Below are positions 17,850 through 26,344 of a stretch of 64,000 nt of DNA, piece after piece. This DNA is from Psychroflexus sediminis (GTDB lineage Bacteria; Bacteroidota; Bacteroidia; Flavobacteriales; Flavobacteriaceae), in the NCBI RefSeq assembly GCF_900099815.1, contig NZ_FNCW01000006.1, positions 1 to 64,000 of the forward strand. The letters are read 5' to 3'. Below the pieces are notes generated by a model. It was not told the DNA's origin. It ran no database searches and saw only the letters and a program-made list of their open reading frames with translations. Positions within the stretch are counted from its first letter, which is position 1, and the number at the start of each line of letters is the position of its first letter. The position numbers and the translations under genes are program-made.

Positions 17850-18979
17850 GTAAATAAATTTGTAAAGGACTGGAAAATTTCTTTTCGAATGGCAGCATTA
17901 CCACTGGCGGCAAGAACTATTGAAACTAAAAGGCCAATCATTGCATACAGAAAATCTTTGGCAATCATTCGAGTTGCTCTTTTTTTGTGTTTGTTTCCTT
18001 TTTTCTTTCGAGATATGCTTATAGCAATTTCACGCCCGCCAATAATTCCTAAAAACACCCAGGTGGTGCTCATAGGGACCGTTGAAATAAAAAGTTTATA
18101 GATCAGTAAAATGACATAGGATAAATCGATAAGTGTAGCTGCACGTATATCCGAAACTCTGGTTTTCTCACTCACAACCCCCTGAATTTTATCCCCTCTG
18201 AGATAAAACAACAGGCCTAAACCGAAGAAAATGGTCAGGGCAAATATTGTAAACTGAAGAAAACTTTGCTCTCTGGGTAGATACACGGCAATATTGGCAC
18301 CGTCCTGCATCACCCAGGTTGCCCAAAGCGCACCACTTACGGCCCACTGCAGAGGTACCCAGTAGTTACTATGTTTTCTACTCTTGAAGTACTTTCTGAT
18401 GGTATTGTAAGATAAGTACCAAACGAAAAAGGATACCACAAAAGCCAAAAGGTACCCTGACCAGCTTTTAAGAATAACCGAAGTTATCCCAGAAGTGTTG
18501 GCACTGAAAACACTAAGAAGCAAAAAGGTTGTTGAAACAGGCATTTTCAACCTGGTCAATATAAGTAAGACCAGTGGGGCTATGACCTGAAAAAATGTAA
18601 ATTTATCGGGATGAGGATAATCTGTCGTTCCATCGGGATTGGTCAGTCTCTGGTAAGTAACATCTCCGTCAAAATAAATGTAACTAAAGGTGACAGTTAT
18701 CAAAAAAATACCTCCGATAAAAAGCCATAATATCCACCATTTTTTGGCTTTATTACTCTCTATGAACGTACCTAAAGACTGAATACTGTCGTTAGCAACA
18801 GCTGCATAAGCAGCAAAAAAGAAGCCAATCCACATGGCGAGATTGGCGTTTGTTGTTGATGTAGCGGCGATAATGAGACCAACTACAACTATGGACAAAA
18901 ATGTCTTTTCCTCTGAAAGAAAATCAAGTACATTTAAATAAGGACGATCACGATCGTGACGCTTAAATTTATCGGCCAT
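17846..18979 (-). CDS. PiT-like (phosphate permease family) membrane protein
   Basis: A 377-residue protein with about nine hydrophobic segments. Two inverted half-repeats resemble the PiT/SLC20 family. The first has AAVANDSIQSLGTF and RLKMPVSTTFLLLS; the second has MQDGANIAVYLP and STVPMSTTWVFLG. These align with the GANDxANSxG and PVSTTH signatures. The first copy has lost the leading glycine, and the second has Ile where the family has Asp, so transport chemistry may differ. It overlaps the YtcJ-type amidohydrolase by 4 bases. Phosphate transport is a family-based guess. Confidence 0.65.
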   Translation of the reverse strand: MADKFKRHDRDRPYLNVLDFLSEEKTFLSIVVVGLIIAATSTTNANLAMWIGFFFAAYAAVANDSIQSLGTFIESNKAKKWWILWLFIGGIFLITVTFSYIYFDGDVTYQRLTNPDGTTDYPHPDKFTFFQVIAPLVLLILTRLKMPVSTTFLLLSVFSANTSGITSVILKSWSGYLLAFVVSFFVWYLSYNTIRKYFKSRKHSNYWVPLQWAVSGALWATWVMQDGANIAVYLPREQSFLQFTIFALTIFFGLGLLFYLRGDKIQGVVSEKTRVSDIRAATLIDLSYVILLIYKLFISTVPMSTTWVFLGIIGGREIAISISRKKKGNKHKKRATRMIAKDFLYAMIGLLVSIVLAASGNAAIRKEIFQSFTNLFT

Positions 18980-18994
18980 TTAACAATAGTGTTT

Positions 18995-19017
18995 CAAAAT
19001 TAGAATTCACAAATCTA
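18995..19017 (-). promoter_or_regulatory. Two candidate -7 boxes before the PiT-like gene
   Basis: On the minus strand TAGATTTG (19010-19017) and TAATTTTG (18995-19002) both fit TAnnTTTG and lie just upstream of the start at 18979. A TTG lies 16 bases upstream of the first, slightly close for a -33 box. Confidence 0.4.
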
Positions 19018-19068
19018 CTTAAATAAAATTGTTCAATGTTTCCTTTTCGTTAAGAAAATTAAGAAGGT

Positions 19069-20829
19069 TTACCAATCAAATTGATAAATCAATCCGCCTA
19101 AAACTTGTATGCCCTGAACTTCATAGTTCTGCCAGCGGTTGTATGAATTATTCAAAAGATTATGGGCATTGACAAACACAGAAAATCTTGGAAGTATTTT
19201 ATACTCTAAAGAAGCGTTAATATCAATAAAACCATCAACTGAAGTAGAGGTCAATCCATTAAAATCAGGAAGGTTAGCCGGACTGATGACAACATTTTCC
19301 ATCGTATCTTTTCGTTCACCTACATAAAATACAGATGCAGAAAAATTCCAGTTTTTTGTAAAATCGTAGTTGGCATAAGCTTTCAGTTCGACTTCCGGAA
19401 GATTCCAGGCCTCCTCTCCATTTTCAGTTGAAAAATTGGAATATTTGCCATAAAAACCAAAGGTAAAATCACTTTCCACCTGGTAAGCTAAATCCGCTGA
19501 TACGGTAGCTATATCCAAGTCATTATAAATAACATCAAAAGAATTTCCAAAAGCATAACTTCTTTTACCAGAAGCCGTAGAGTTGTCAAGATTTGGGTTA
19601 GCTCTAAATAAGGCATAATCCTTAGTACTGGAGTAATTGACTTGTGCTGAAAGAGACAGATTTGTGAGCAGTTTTGATGAAAAGCCTGCAAAAGCGTTGT
19701 ACTGCTGATCACCTGGTCTTATTGAAAGCGTTGGAGACACAAAGGGATTTCGTGAACTGAAATTTTCATAAGTGTTTTGTCGCAGATCACCTTTCACGCC
19801 TAGATTAATTTTGATCGTTTCTTGATTTAAAAAAAATTCAGCTTCAATATCTGGATAAAAGAATATTTCGCTTGAACCAGCTTCAAAATCATTAAAGAAG
19901 ACGGCCTTAGCTCCAAGTTTTAAAATTAAATTATCGTAATTCAAATCTATAAATGGATTTAAGCCAGCTTGAAATTGCTGATAATTGACTTCATTAGTAT
20001 CAAAGAAAGAATTCTCAAATCCACCATTTAAAAAACTAAAATCTCCATTAAAAGATAAGGTCTTATATCCTACGGGGATTTCGACCGATGATTCCACAGC
20101 TAAAAGCTGCTCTGAACTGCTGTAATTATCGGTAAAGTTTTGAATAATGGCTTCGCCTTTTTTAAAAAAGCTATCATGAAACTGTATACCTCCAAGAGCC
20201 CTAATTCTTGTATAGGTTTGCTTAGGATCGATTAAACCAAACTCCTGTTCGGATAATTTAGACACCAAATCATCAGAGATTCCATAATAATTTACCTCTC
20301 TACGTCTCAAATCAATTCCCGTATTCCAATCGAAATAACGATCTTCAGAAGCCAAATTTAAAGCCAGCGAAGTATTGGAAAAATCATCATCCAAAATCAC
20401 ATCTTCTATGCCTCCCTGTGAGGATAAATGAGAAAATTGAATATCTATTTTCCGATCAGTATTAAGGTCGAAATTGCTGTAAAAATCAGCCATAAGAGTT
20501 GAATAATTTCCTGCCCCAAACCTTGCATAATTTTCGTATAAGGTTTTTGGCGGAGCCATTCTTACACCAGAAGCTGTGCCTTTGGCCGGAGTAAAAGTAG
20601 AAGCTACGGGAACATCGATAAATGAATATGAAACAGTTTTTCTTTTTTGTTTTATAGTATCTTTTTCACTCGGCTTTTGTTTTATCTTAAAAGCATCATT
20701 CACTGTTGGTGAATATTGCTTAATAATGATAAGTTTATCCGTACTAATTGTATCACGCTGAGCAAAACCCTGGCAACACAATACAATCCCAAACAAAAAA
20801 AAGATAAAAGACTTTTGGTTTATTTCCAT
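19069..20829 (-). CDS. Outer-membrane beta-barrel protein, TonB-receptor-like
   Basis: A 586-residue protein with a signal peptide (ending GFA-Q), a short periplasmic N-terminal stretch (about 24-85) and a long series of amphipathic beta strands to the C-terminus. The last strand GLIYQFDW ends in an aromatic residue, as in outer-membrane barrels. It resembles the barrel part of TonB-dependent receptors but has no recognisable plug or carboxypeptidase-like domain, so it may not be an active transporter. It is monocistronic and divergent from the aldehyde dehydrogenase gene. Confidence 0.75.
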   Translation of the reverse strand: MEINQKSFIFFLFGIVLCCQGFAQRDTISTDKLIIIKQYSPTVNDAFKIKQKPSEKDTIKQKRKTVSYSFIDVPVASTFTPAKGTASGVRMAPPKTLYENYARFGAGNYSTLMADFYSNFDLNTDRKIDIQFSHLSSQGGIEDVILDDDFSNTSLALNLASEDRYFDWNTGIDLRRREVNYYGISDDLVSKLSEQEFGLIDPKQTYTRIRALGGIQFHDSFFKKGEAIIQNFTDNYSSSEQLLAVESSVEIPVGYKTLSFNGDFSFLNGGFENSFFDTNEVNYQQFQAGLNPFIDLNYDNLILKLGAKAVFFNDFEAGSSEIFFYPDIEAEFFLNQETIKINLGVKGDLRQNTYENFSSRNPFVSPTLSIRPGDQQYNAFAGFSSKLLTNLSLSAQVNYSSTKDYALFRANPNLDNSTASGKRSYAFGNSFDVIYNDLDIATVSADLAYQVESDFTFGFYGKYSNFSTENGEEAWNLPEVELKAYANYDFTKNWNFSASVFYVGERKDTMENVVISPANLPDFNGLTSTSVDGFIDINASLEYKILPRFSVFVNAHNLLNNSYNRWQNYEVQGIQVLGGLIYQFDW

Positions 20830-20934
20830 TTTATTTCAATTAATCACTACAAATAACGGTATCTTTAAAGTATTAATAACTGATTACTACTGAATTTTAT
20901 TTCATTGAAGTTTCAAATTTAAAAAAACAAAAAC

Positions 20935-22311
20935 ATGCAGGAAGGCGACATCAAGGATTTACTCCAATCACAAGATCAATTCTTCAAATCCAGTTCCAAA
21001 ACCTCAGTCACAGAACGTATATCGATTTTGAAAAAACTGAAATCCAGCATTAAGGCCCATGAAAAAGATATTGTAGAGGCTGTATACAAGGATTTTCAAA
21101 AACCAGAATTTGAAGTCCTGACGTCAGAACTTTTTGTGGCCTATAAAGAAATCAACCTGTTTATTAAAAAAATCAAGAACTGGTCTAAGCCAAAATCAGT
21201 TTCTTCAGCCTGGCTGAATTTTCCTTCCTCAGACAAAATTTACCATGTGCCCTGGGGTAAAATTTTGGTTATCGCTCCCTGGAACTACCCTTTCCAATTG
21301 GCTATAACGCCTGTGATTGGTGCCATTGCTTGTGGAAACACAGTTGTGCTCAAACCCTCAGAACACGCGCCTTATACAGCCGATATTTTAGAAAAAATCA
21401 TCAGTGAGGTATTTGAAGCTCAGCAGGCCAAAGTCATTCAGGGTGCTGTTGAAACGGCAAAGTTACTTCTTGAACAGAAATGGGATTATGTTTTCTTTAC
21501 GGGGAGTGTTCCTGTGGGACGTATAGTTTCTCAGCAAATTGCTAAGCATATGACACCGCATACACTAGAGCTTGGCGGAAAAAATCCCTGTATTGTAGAT
21601 GCCTCTGCCAATCTTGATGTGGCAGCTAAACGCATTTGCTGGGGAAAATTTTTAAATGCAGGGCAAACCTGTATAGCCCCGGACTATTTGCTGATTAATG
21701 CTGACATAAAAGCTGAATTTCAAGAAAAATTGATTTCCACTTTAAAAGCATTTTATGCGGATGGGACTTTTACAGACTATGCAAGACTCATACATGAGGA
21801 TCATTATGAAAGACTGACAGGCCTGTTAAAAGGTCAGAATATCATTTATGGAGGTGACAGCGAACCTGAAACCAATTTCCTAGAACCCACCCTGGTTGAT
21901 TCTCCAGATTTTTCATCTACCCTTATGGAAGAAGAAATTTTCGGTCCGATTTTACCTGTATATGCTTACTCCTCCTTTGATGAACTGGAAACCACAATCA
22001 ACACTTTCGATAAGCCATTGTCCCTCTATGTGTTCAGTGAAAGAAAGGACTTTATCAAACGCGTCAACGAAAGCTTTGATTTTGGTGGTGGGGTTATAAA
22101 CGATACTATTGTTCATTTTGTAAACGACAAGCTACCCTTTGGTGGTGTAGGTGCAAGCGGACTTGGAAATTATCACGGAAAAGCTTCTTTTGAAACCTTT
22201 ACCAGAAAGAAATCCATCGTAAAGCGCAAAACCTGGCTGGACATTCCCATTAAATATCCGCCTTATACCCATGTGGATTCTTTTAAGTCGTTTATGAACC
22301 TATTTCGGTAA
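20935..22311 (+). CDS. NAD(P)-dependent aldehyde dehydrogenase
   Basis: Oxidises aldehydes to acids (458 residues, the short class 3-like type). Motifs seen are APWNYPFQLAITP, KPSEHAP, the cofactor loop FTGSVPVGR, the general base Glu in LELGGKNP, the nucleophile Cys in NAGQTCIAPDY and EEEIFGPILPVY. The basic and hydrophobic C-terminal tail fits the ALDH3-like group, which often handles fatty aldehydes; the substrate here is not determined. The 3' end overlaps pxpC on the opposite strand by 20 bases. Confidence 0.92.
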   Translation: MQEGDIKDLLQSQDQFFKSSSKTSVTERISILKKLKSSIKAHEKDIVEAVYKDFQKPEFEVLTSELFVAYKEINLFIKKIKNWSKPKSVSSAWLNFPSSDKIYHVPWGKILVIAPWNYPFQLAITPVIGAIACGNTVVLKPSEHAPYTADILEKIISEVFEAQQAKVIQGAVETAKLLLEQKWDYVFFTGSVPVGRIVSQQIAKHMTPHTLELGGKNPCIVDASANLDVAAKRICWGKFLNAGQTCIAPDYLLINADIKAEFQEKLISTLKAFYADGTFTDYARLIHEDHYERLTGLLKGQNIIYGGDSEPETNFLEPTLVDSPDFSSTLMEEEIFGPILPVYAYSSFDELETTINTFDKPLSLYVFSERKDFIKRVNESFDFGGGVINDTIVHFVNDKLPFGGVGASGLGNYHGKASFETFTRKKSIVKRKTWLDIPIKYPPYTHVDSFKSFMNLFR

Positions 22312-23143
22312 GCCGGAAGGTAAATTTGGTCTTAGTGCGCATCTGGGAAAGCAGATTGATACCCCTTTCAGATAACTGAAGAATACGCGGATAACCACCA
22401 GTTACCTGAGCATCCCTCATCAGGACAATCATTTTGCCTCCAGGGGTATATTGAATGGTTCCTGGCAAGACAGGCCCCGTTACGATTTCGTCCAGCTCAT
22501 TCTCCAATCGCTCCTGCAGCTGGTAAGCCATTCGATTTTGGGATGTTGAGAGCGAGAATTTAGCGGTTTTTAGCTGGTATTGCAGGGTTTCGCTTAGTTT
22601 ATAAAATTCCGGCCCCTTGTAAACCACCAGTATGGTTTTAGCATAGTAGTCTGTGTCAAATGCCAAGTCATCCCCTCCGGCCGTTCCCTCAAATACAGAA
22701 AAATCAATCCGATCATTTTTTTGTATTTGGTGCCTGGTTAAGGCTTTAAAAAAACTTCGGCTTCCAAGTAAACTTTGAGATAAAAACCCTTCTTTAACAG
22801 CTACATACCCCCAGCTTCCTTTTGTCAGTTCTTTGATTGTTAACACATCTCCGCTATTCACCTGTAAAACACTATTGACATCAGCCTGATCGCCATTTAA
22901 GGTAATCTTGGCGTGCAGAGCGGCGACACAAATGAAGGTCGGTGCTTCAAATTCTAGCTTGAGACCCTGCTGGTAAAACTCAATACATGCACAATCCTCT
23001 GTATTGTTTAAAACCTGGTTTGCATATCTGTACAGATTCAGATCCATGGCACCGGAAACCGGTATGCCCTGCGGCATGCCCTCACTGCGTCCCTGATCCT
23101 GGATCGTTGAAAACAAGCCGGGATGTTTTACTATTAAGCTCAT
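22292..23143 (-). CDS. pxpC: 5-oxoprolinase subunit C
   Basis: One of three subunits of the ATP-dependent 5-oxoprolinase that opens 5-oxoproline (pyroglutamate) to glutamate. The 283-residue product shows the PxpC/biotin-dependent carboxyltransferase-like signature: a GLFSTIQDQGR start, then PVSGAMDLNLYRYANQVLNN, RMAYQLQ and GTIQYTPGGKMIVLMRDAQVTGGYPRI. Its start overlaps the pxpB stop by 4 bases. It is the last gene of pxpABC. Confidence 0.93.
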   Translation of the reverse strand: MSLIVKHPGLFSTIQDQGRSEGMPQGIPVSGAMDLNLYRYANQVLNNTEDCACIEFYQQGLKLEFEAPTFICVAALHAKITLNGDQADVNSVLQVNSGDVLTIKELTKGSWGYVAVKEGFLSQSLLGSRSFFKALTRHQIQKNDRIDFSVFEGTAGGDDLAFDTDYYAKTILVVYKGPEFYKLSETLQYQLKTAKFSLSTSQNRMAYQLQERLENELDEIVTGPVLPGTIQYTPGGKMIVLMRDAQVTGGYPRILQLSERGINLLSQMRTKTKFTFRLTEIGS

Positions 23144-23853
23144 ATTAGAAATTTATGTTCTTTTGACCTGGTTTGAAAAGACTCAAATTCTTCTCTGGAA
23201 ATAGCTTCAAACTGAATCTTATCTCCAGCTTTCAAATAGCACATTTGCTTTTTTTGATTTGGATCGAATAGGGTGACAGGACTTCTTCCGATTATTTGCC
23301 AGCCTCCGGGAGAATCTGATGGATAGATTCCGGTTTGCTTATCGGCAATCCCAACCGAACCTGCCGATATTTGTGTTCGAGGTTGTGATTTTCTTCGGTG
23401 ATAAAGCCTTTTATCCAGATCTCCCAGGTACGGAAAACCCGGAAGAAATCCGATGAAATAAACCGTGTAAACAGGCTTGGTATGTCTCCGTATAATTTCA
23501 GATTTTGAAAGCTCTAATTCTTCTGACAACAACTGCAGATCCCAGCCGAAATCCTCCTCATAACACACCGGTATTTTCCGGACTGCCAGGTCGGGTTTTT
23601 GCTTAAGATCTACCTGAGAAATGAGCTGCAAAAGCTGATTTTTAAGAGTATAGAAATTATTTATAGTTGATTTGTAAATAACTAACAATGAATTATATGC
23701 AGTATTTACCTGAAGTATATGTTCACTGTTTCCGCGAACTATATTTTCTTTAAGCCTTAGGATGAACTGCAAAAGGCTTTCATTGATTTCTGAATCAAAT
23801 TCAATCAGAATTGAAGTTCCATTGAACTGAAAAATACGTATTTTATCTTTCAT
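23140..23853 (-). CDS. pxpB: 5-oxoprolinase subunit B
   Basis: The KipI-like subunit of 5-oxoprolinase, about 237 residues. It has VCYEEDFGWDLQLLSEEL, the YFIGFLPGFPYLGDL core and SAGSVGIADKQTGIYPSDSPGGW, all typical of PxpB. A GTG at 23877 is in frame, but the ATG at 23853 reduces the overlap with pxpA from 35 to 11 bases and gives a natural MKDKIRIFQF start, so I prefer it. Both overlaps argue for one polycistronic, coupled message. Confidence 0.92.
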   Translation of the reverse strand: MKDKIRIFQFNGTSILIEFDSEINESLLQFILRLKENIVRGNSEHILQVNTAYNSLLVIYKSTINNFYTLKNQLLQLISQVDLKQKPDLAVRKIPVCYEEDFGWDLQLLSEELELSKSEIIRRHTKPVYTVYFIGFLPGFPYLGDLDKRLYHRRKSQPRTQISAGSVGIADKQTGIYPSDSPGGWQIIGRSPVTLFDPNQKKQMCYLKAGDKIQFEAISREEFESFQTRSKEHKFLI

Positions 23854-24592
23854 TTTTAGATCCAATTTTGATTCCACTCTCCATCAGTTTCGACCTCAAA
23901 AGCTGTAAAATTTTAAAGGCATTTGGCGTGTCACTATGAACACAAATCGTATCAAATTCATGCTTGATTTTTTCACCGGACAAAGTCAAAACTTGCTGAT
24001 TATGAATCATGCTTAAAACGCCATCAGAAATCAAAAGCGGATCATGTAAGACTGCGCCCTTTTCTTTCCTGGAAACCAGGCTCAAATCATTTTGATAAGC
24101 CCGGTCTGCAAAACCTTCTATCCAAAGTGTGATGGTTTTCGGAAGTTCAGGAGTAAAATTTATAAAAGGCGGTGTAAATAAAATCAATTCCATTTCTCTT
24201 TCCGTAACCACCTCCAGAATCAAATCTGCTATGCTCTGATGCTTCCGCATATCATTATAAAGAGCTCCGTGAGGTTTGACATGATGCAGCGTAAGGTCTT
24301 CTGCCTTGCAGGCTTTCTCTACCAGGTCGATTTGCTGGTGTAAATGCCGTTTCAAGTTTTTAGCAGGCAATACAAGCGATTGCCGGCCAAAATTATCAGT
24401 ATCCGGATAGGATGGGTGGGCTCCAGCATTAACCTGATGCCGTTTAGCAAGCCTGACTGCCTGGACTACTGTTTCATAATCACCAAAATGACCGCCACAG
24501 GCAATATTACAGGAAGAAATAAGAGGCATCAGATCCGCATCAAACTCCCCGCCTTCTCCAAGATCACAATTGATATCGATGGATTTATTCAT
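23843..24592 (-). CDS. pxpA: 5-oxoprolinase subunit A
   Basis: The LamB/YcsF family subunit of 5-oxoprolinase, 249 residues. Diagnostic segments are IDINCDLGEGGEFD at the start, SCNIACGGHFGD, VNAGAHPSYPD, HVKPHGALYND and ICVHSDTPNA near the end. With pxpB and pxpC it forms a complete enzyme that recycles 5-oxoproline, a common damage product of glutamine and glutathione. The minus strand just upstream has TATATTTC, one base off the TAnnTTTG box. Confidence 0.94.
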   Translation of the reverse strand: MNKSIDINCDLGEGGEFDADLMPLISSCNIACGGHFGDYETVVQAVRLAKRHQVNAGAHPSYPDTDNFGRQSLVLPAKNLKRHLHQQIDLVEKACKAEDLTLHHVKPHGALYNDMRKHQSIADLILEVVTEREMELILFTPPFINFTPELPKTITLWIEGFADRAYQNDLSLVSRKEKGAVLHDPLLISDGVLSMIHNQQVLTLSGEKIKHEFDTICVHSDTPNAFKILQLLRSKLMESGIKIGSKNER

Positions 24593-24652
24593 ATCGAAAT
24601 ATATGGAATGATGAGAACTTTAGAAACTTTGCAAGCTTAATCTTTAGAAAAA

Positions 24653-26191
24653 TCAACCCAGCCAGCCATCGCGGTCCAGACTTCGGTATTGTATGGCTTC
24701 AGAAATATGGGTACCTGTGATTTTTGGAGAGGCGTCGAGATCGGCAATGGTGCGGGATACTTTTAGAATTCTGTCGTAAGCTCTGGCCGACAGATTCAGG
24801 CGTTCCATGGCGGTTTTCAACAGGGTTTTGGAAGACTCTTCCAGTTGACAAAACTGCTTGATGTGCTTCACGTTCATCTGGGCGTTGTAATGCACATTTT
24901 CAAAGGCTTTAAACCTTTCCGTTTGAAATGCCCTGGCTTTGGTAACACGTTCTCTAATTTCTACGCTGGTTTCACCCTTTCGCTCATCACTAAGTTCATC
25001 AAACGGAACAGGAGTCACTTCAATATGAATATCAATTCTGTCCAGTAAAGGACCACTGATTTTTCCTAAATAGCGTTGTATCTCCGCCGGAGAGGAAGTG
25101 ACCGGCGCATCCGGGTCGTTAAAATAACCGCCTGGGCTTGGATTCATACTCGCCACAAGCATAAAACTGGAGGGATAGGTCACTGTAAATTTTGCTCTGG
25201 AAATCGTAACCTCCCGATCTTCCAGAGGCTGGCGCATCACTTCTAAAACCGTTCGCTTAAACTCCGGCAGTTCATCCAAAAACAAGATGCCATTATGGGC
25301 TAAAGAAATCTCACCGGGTTGCGGGTAAGCTCCGCCCCCGACCAGAGCGACATCCGAAATCGTATGGTGAGGGCTTCTAAAGGGCCGTTCGGCCATAAGA
25401 CCTACATTTTCCCTGACTCTGCCCACCACCGAATGGATTTTGGTCGTTTCTAAGGCCTCGTGCAAACTCATAGGGGGTAAAATACCGGGAAGCCTCTTGG
25501 CTAACATGGTTTTACCCGAACCCGGCGGGCCCACCATAATAATGTTATGTCCGCCTGCCGCAGCAATTTCCATACAGCGTTTAATAGATTCCTGTCCTTT
25601 GACATCTGCAAAATCATATTCGGGATGGGCTAAATTATCATAAAATAATTCTCGCGTATTGACCTGGGTTGGTTCCAAAGCCTCTCCTTTGTCGAAAAAG
25701 TTGATCACCTCACTGATGCTTTCTATGCCAAATACATCCAAGTCATCCACGATAGCAGCTTCTTTGGCATTCTGTTTTGGCAAAATAAAACCTTTAAATC
25801 CCTCTTGCCGGGCTTTAATCGCTATAGGCAAAGCGCCCTTTATGGGTTGCAGGCTACCATCCAGAGACAATTCGCCCATAATGATATACCTGTCGATGTC
25901 TTCACACTTTATCTGACTGGATGCTGAAAGGATACCCAGGGCTAAACTTAAGTCATAGGCAGAACCTTCTTTACGCATATCAGCCGGGGCCATATTGATG
26001 ATGATTTTCTTGCCCGGAAATTTGAAGCCGTTGTTTTTTAAGGCAGCCTGAATTCTGAAACTGCTCTCGCGAATGGCGTTATCCGGCAACCCTACCAGGT
26101 GATAACCAATCCCCTTCTCCATATTGATTTCAATGGTGATTATTTCAGCATCTACCCCAAAGACAGAACTTCCAAAAACCTTAACTAGCAT
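24653..26191 (-). CDS. comM: YifB/ComM family AAA+ ATPase
   Basis: An Mg-chelatase-like AAA+ protein of 512 residues. In other bacteria ComM is a hexameric helicase that helps integrate transforming DNA. Visible parts are the N-terminal Lon-protease-like fold (about 1-170, with GLPDNAIRESSFRIQAAL), Walker A GPPGSGKTMLAKRLPGILPP, FRSPHHTISDVALVGGG, Walker B ILFLDELPEF, the ASMNPSPGGYF segment and the C-terminal LSARAYDRILKVSRTIADL helix bundle. Nothing around it points to a competence locus. Confidence 0.93.
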   Translation of the reverse strand: MLVKVFGSSVFGVDAEIITIEINMEKGIGYHLVGLPDNAIRESSFRIQAALKNNGFKFPGKKIIINMAPADMRKEGSAYDLSLALGILSASSQIKCEDIDRYIIMGELSLDGSLQPIKGALPIAIKARQEGFKGFILPKQNAKEAAIVDDLDVFGIESISEVINFFDKGEALEPTQVNTRELFYDNLAHPEYDFADVKGQESIKRCMEIAAAGGHNIIMVGPPGSGKTMLAKRLPGILPPMSLHEALETTKIHSVVGRVRENVGLMAERPFRSPHHTISDVALVGGGAYPQPGEISLAHNGILFLDELPEFKRTVLEVMRQPLEDREVTISRAKFTVTYPSSFMLVASMNPSPGGYFNDPDAPVTSSPAEIQRYLGKISGPLLDRIDIHIEVTPVPFDELSDERKGETSVEIRERVTKARAFQTERFKAFENVHYNAQMNVKHIKQFCQLEESSKTLLKTAMERLNLSARAYDRILKVSRTIADLDASPKITGTHISEAIQYRSLDRDGWLG

Positions 26192-26290
26192 GATTTCAAG
26201 ATATTAGATGCTTAAAATTATGCTTTTTTCCAATATATTTTCACTAAAAATATAATTTTTAAAAATTATAGTGTTAAGTAAACGTCATAA

Positions 26291-26319
26291 ACACAAAATC
26301 CGAAATTTTCATTTCGGAT
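26291..26319 (-). terminator. Terminator after pgi
   Basis: A perfect 9-bp stem ATCCGAAAT/ATTTCGGAT with a 4-base loop. On the minus strand it is followed by a T-rich run (TTTTGTGTTT), 25 bases after the pgi stop. Confidence 0.75.
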
Positions 26320-26344
26320 CCTGATTTATGATGAATTTAAACTG

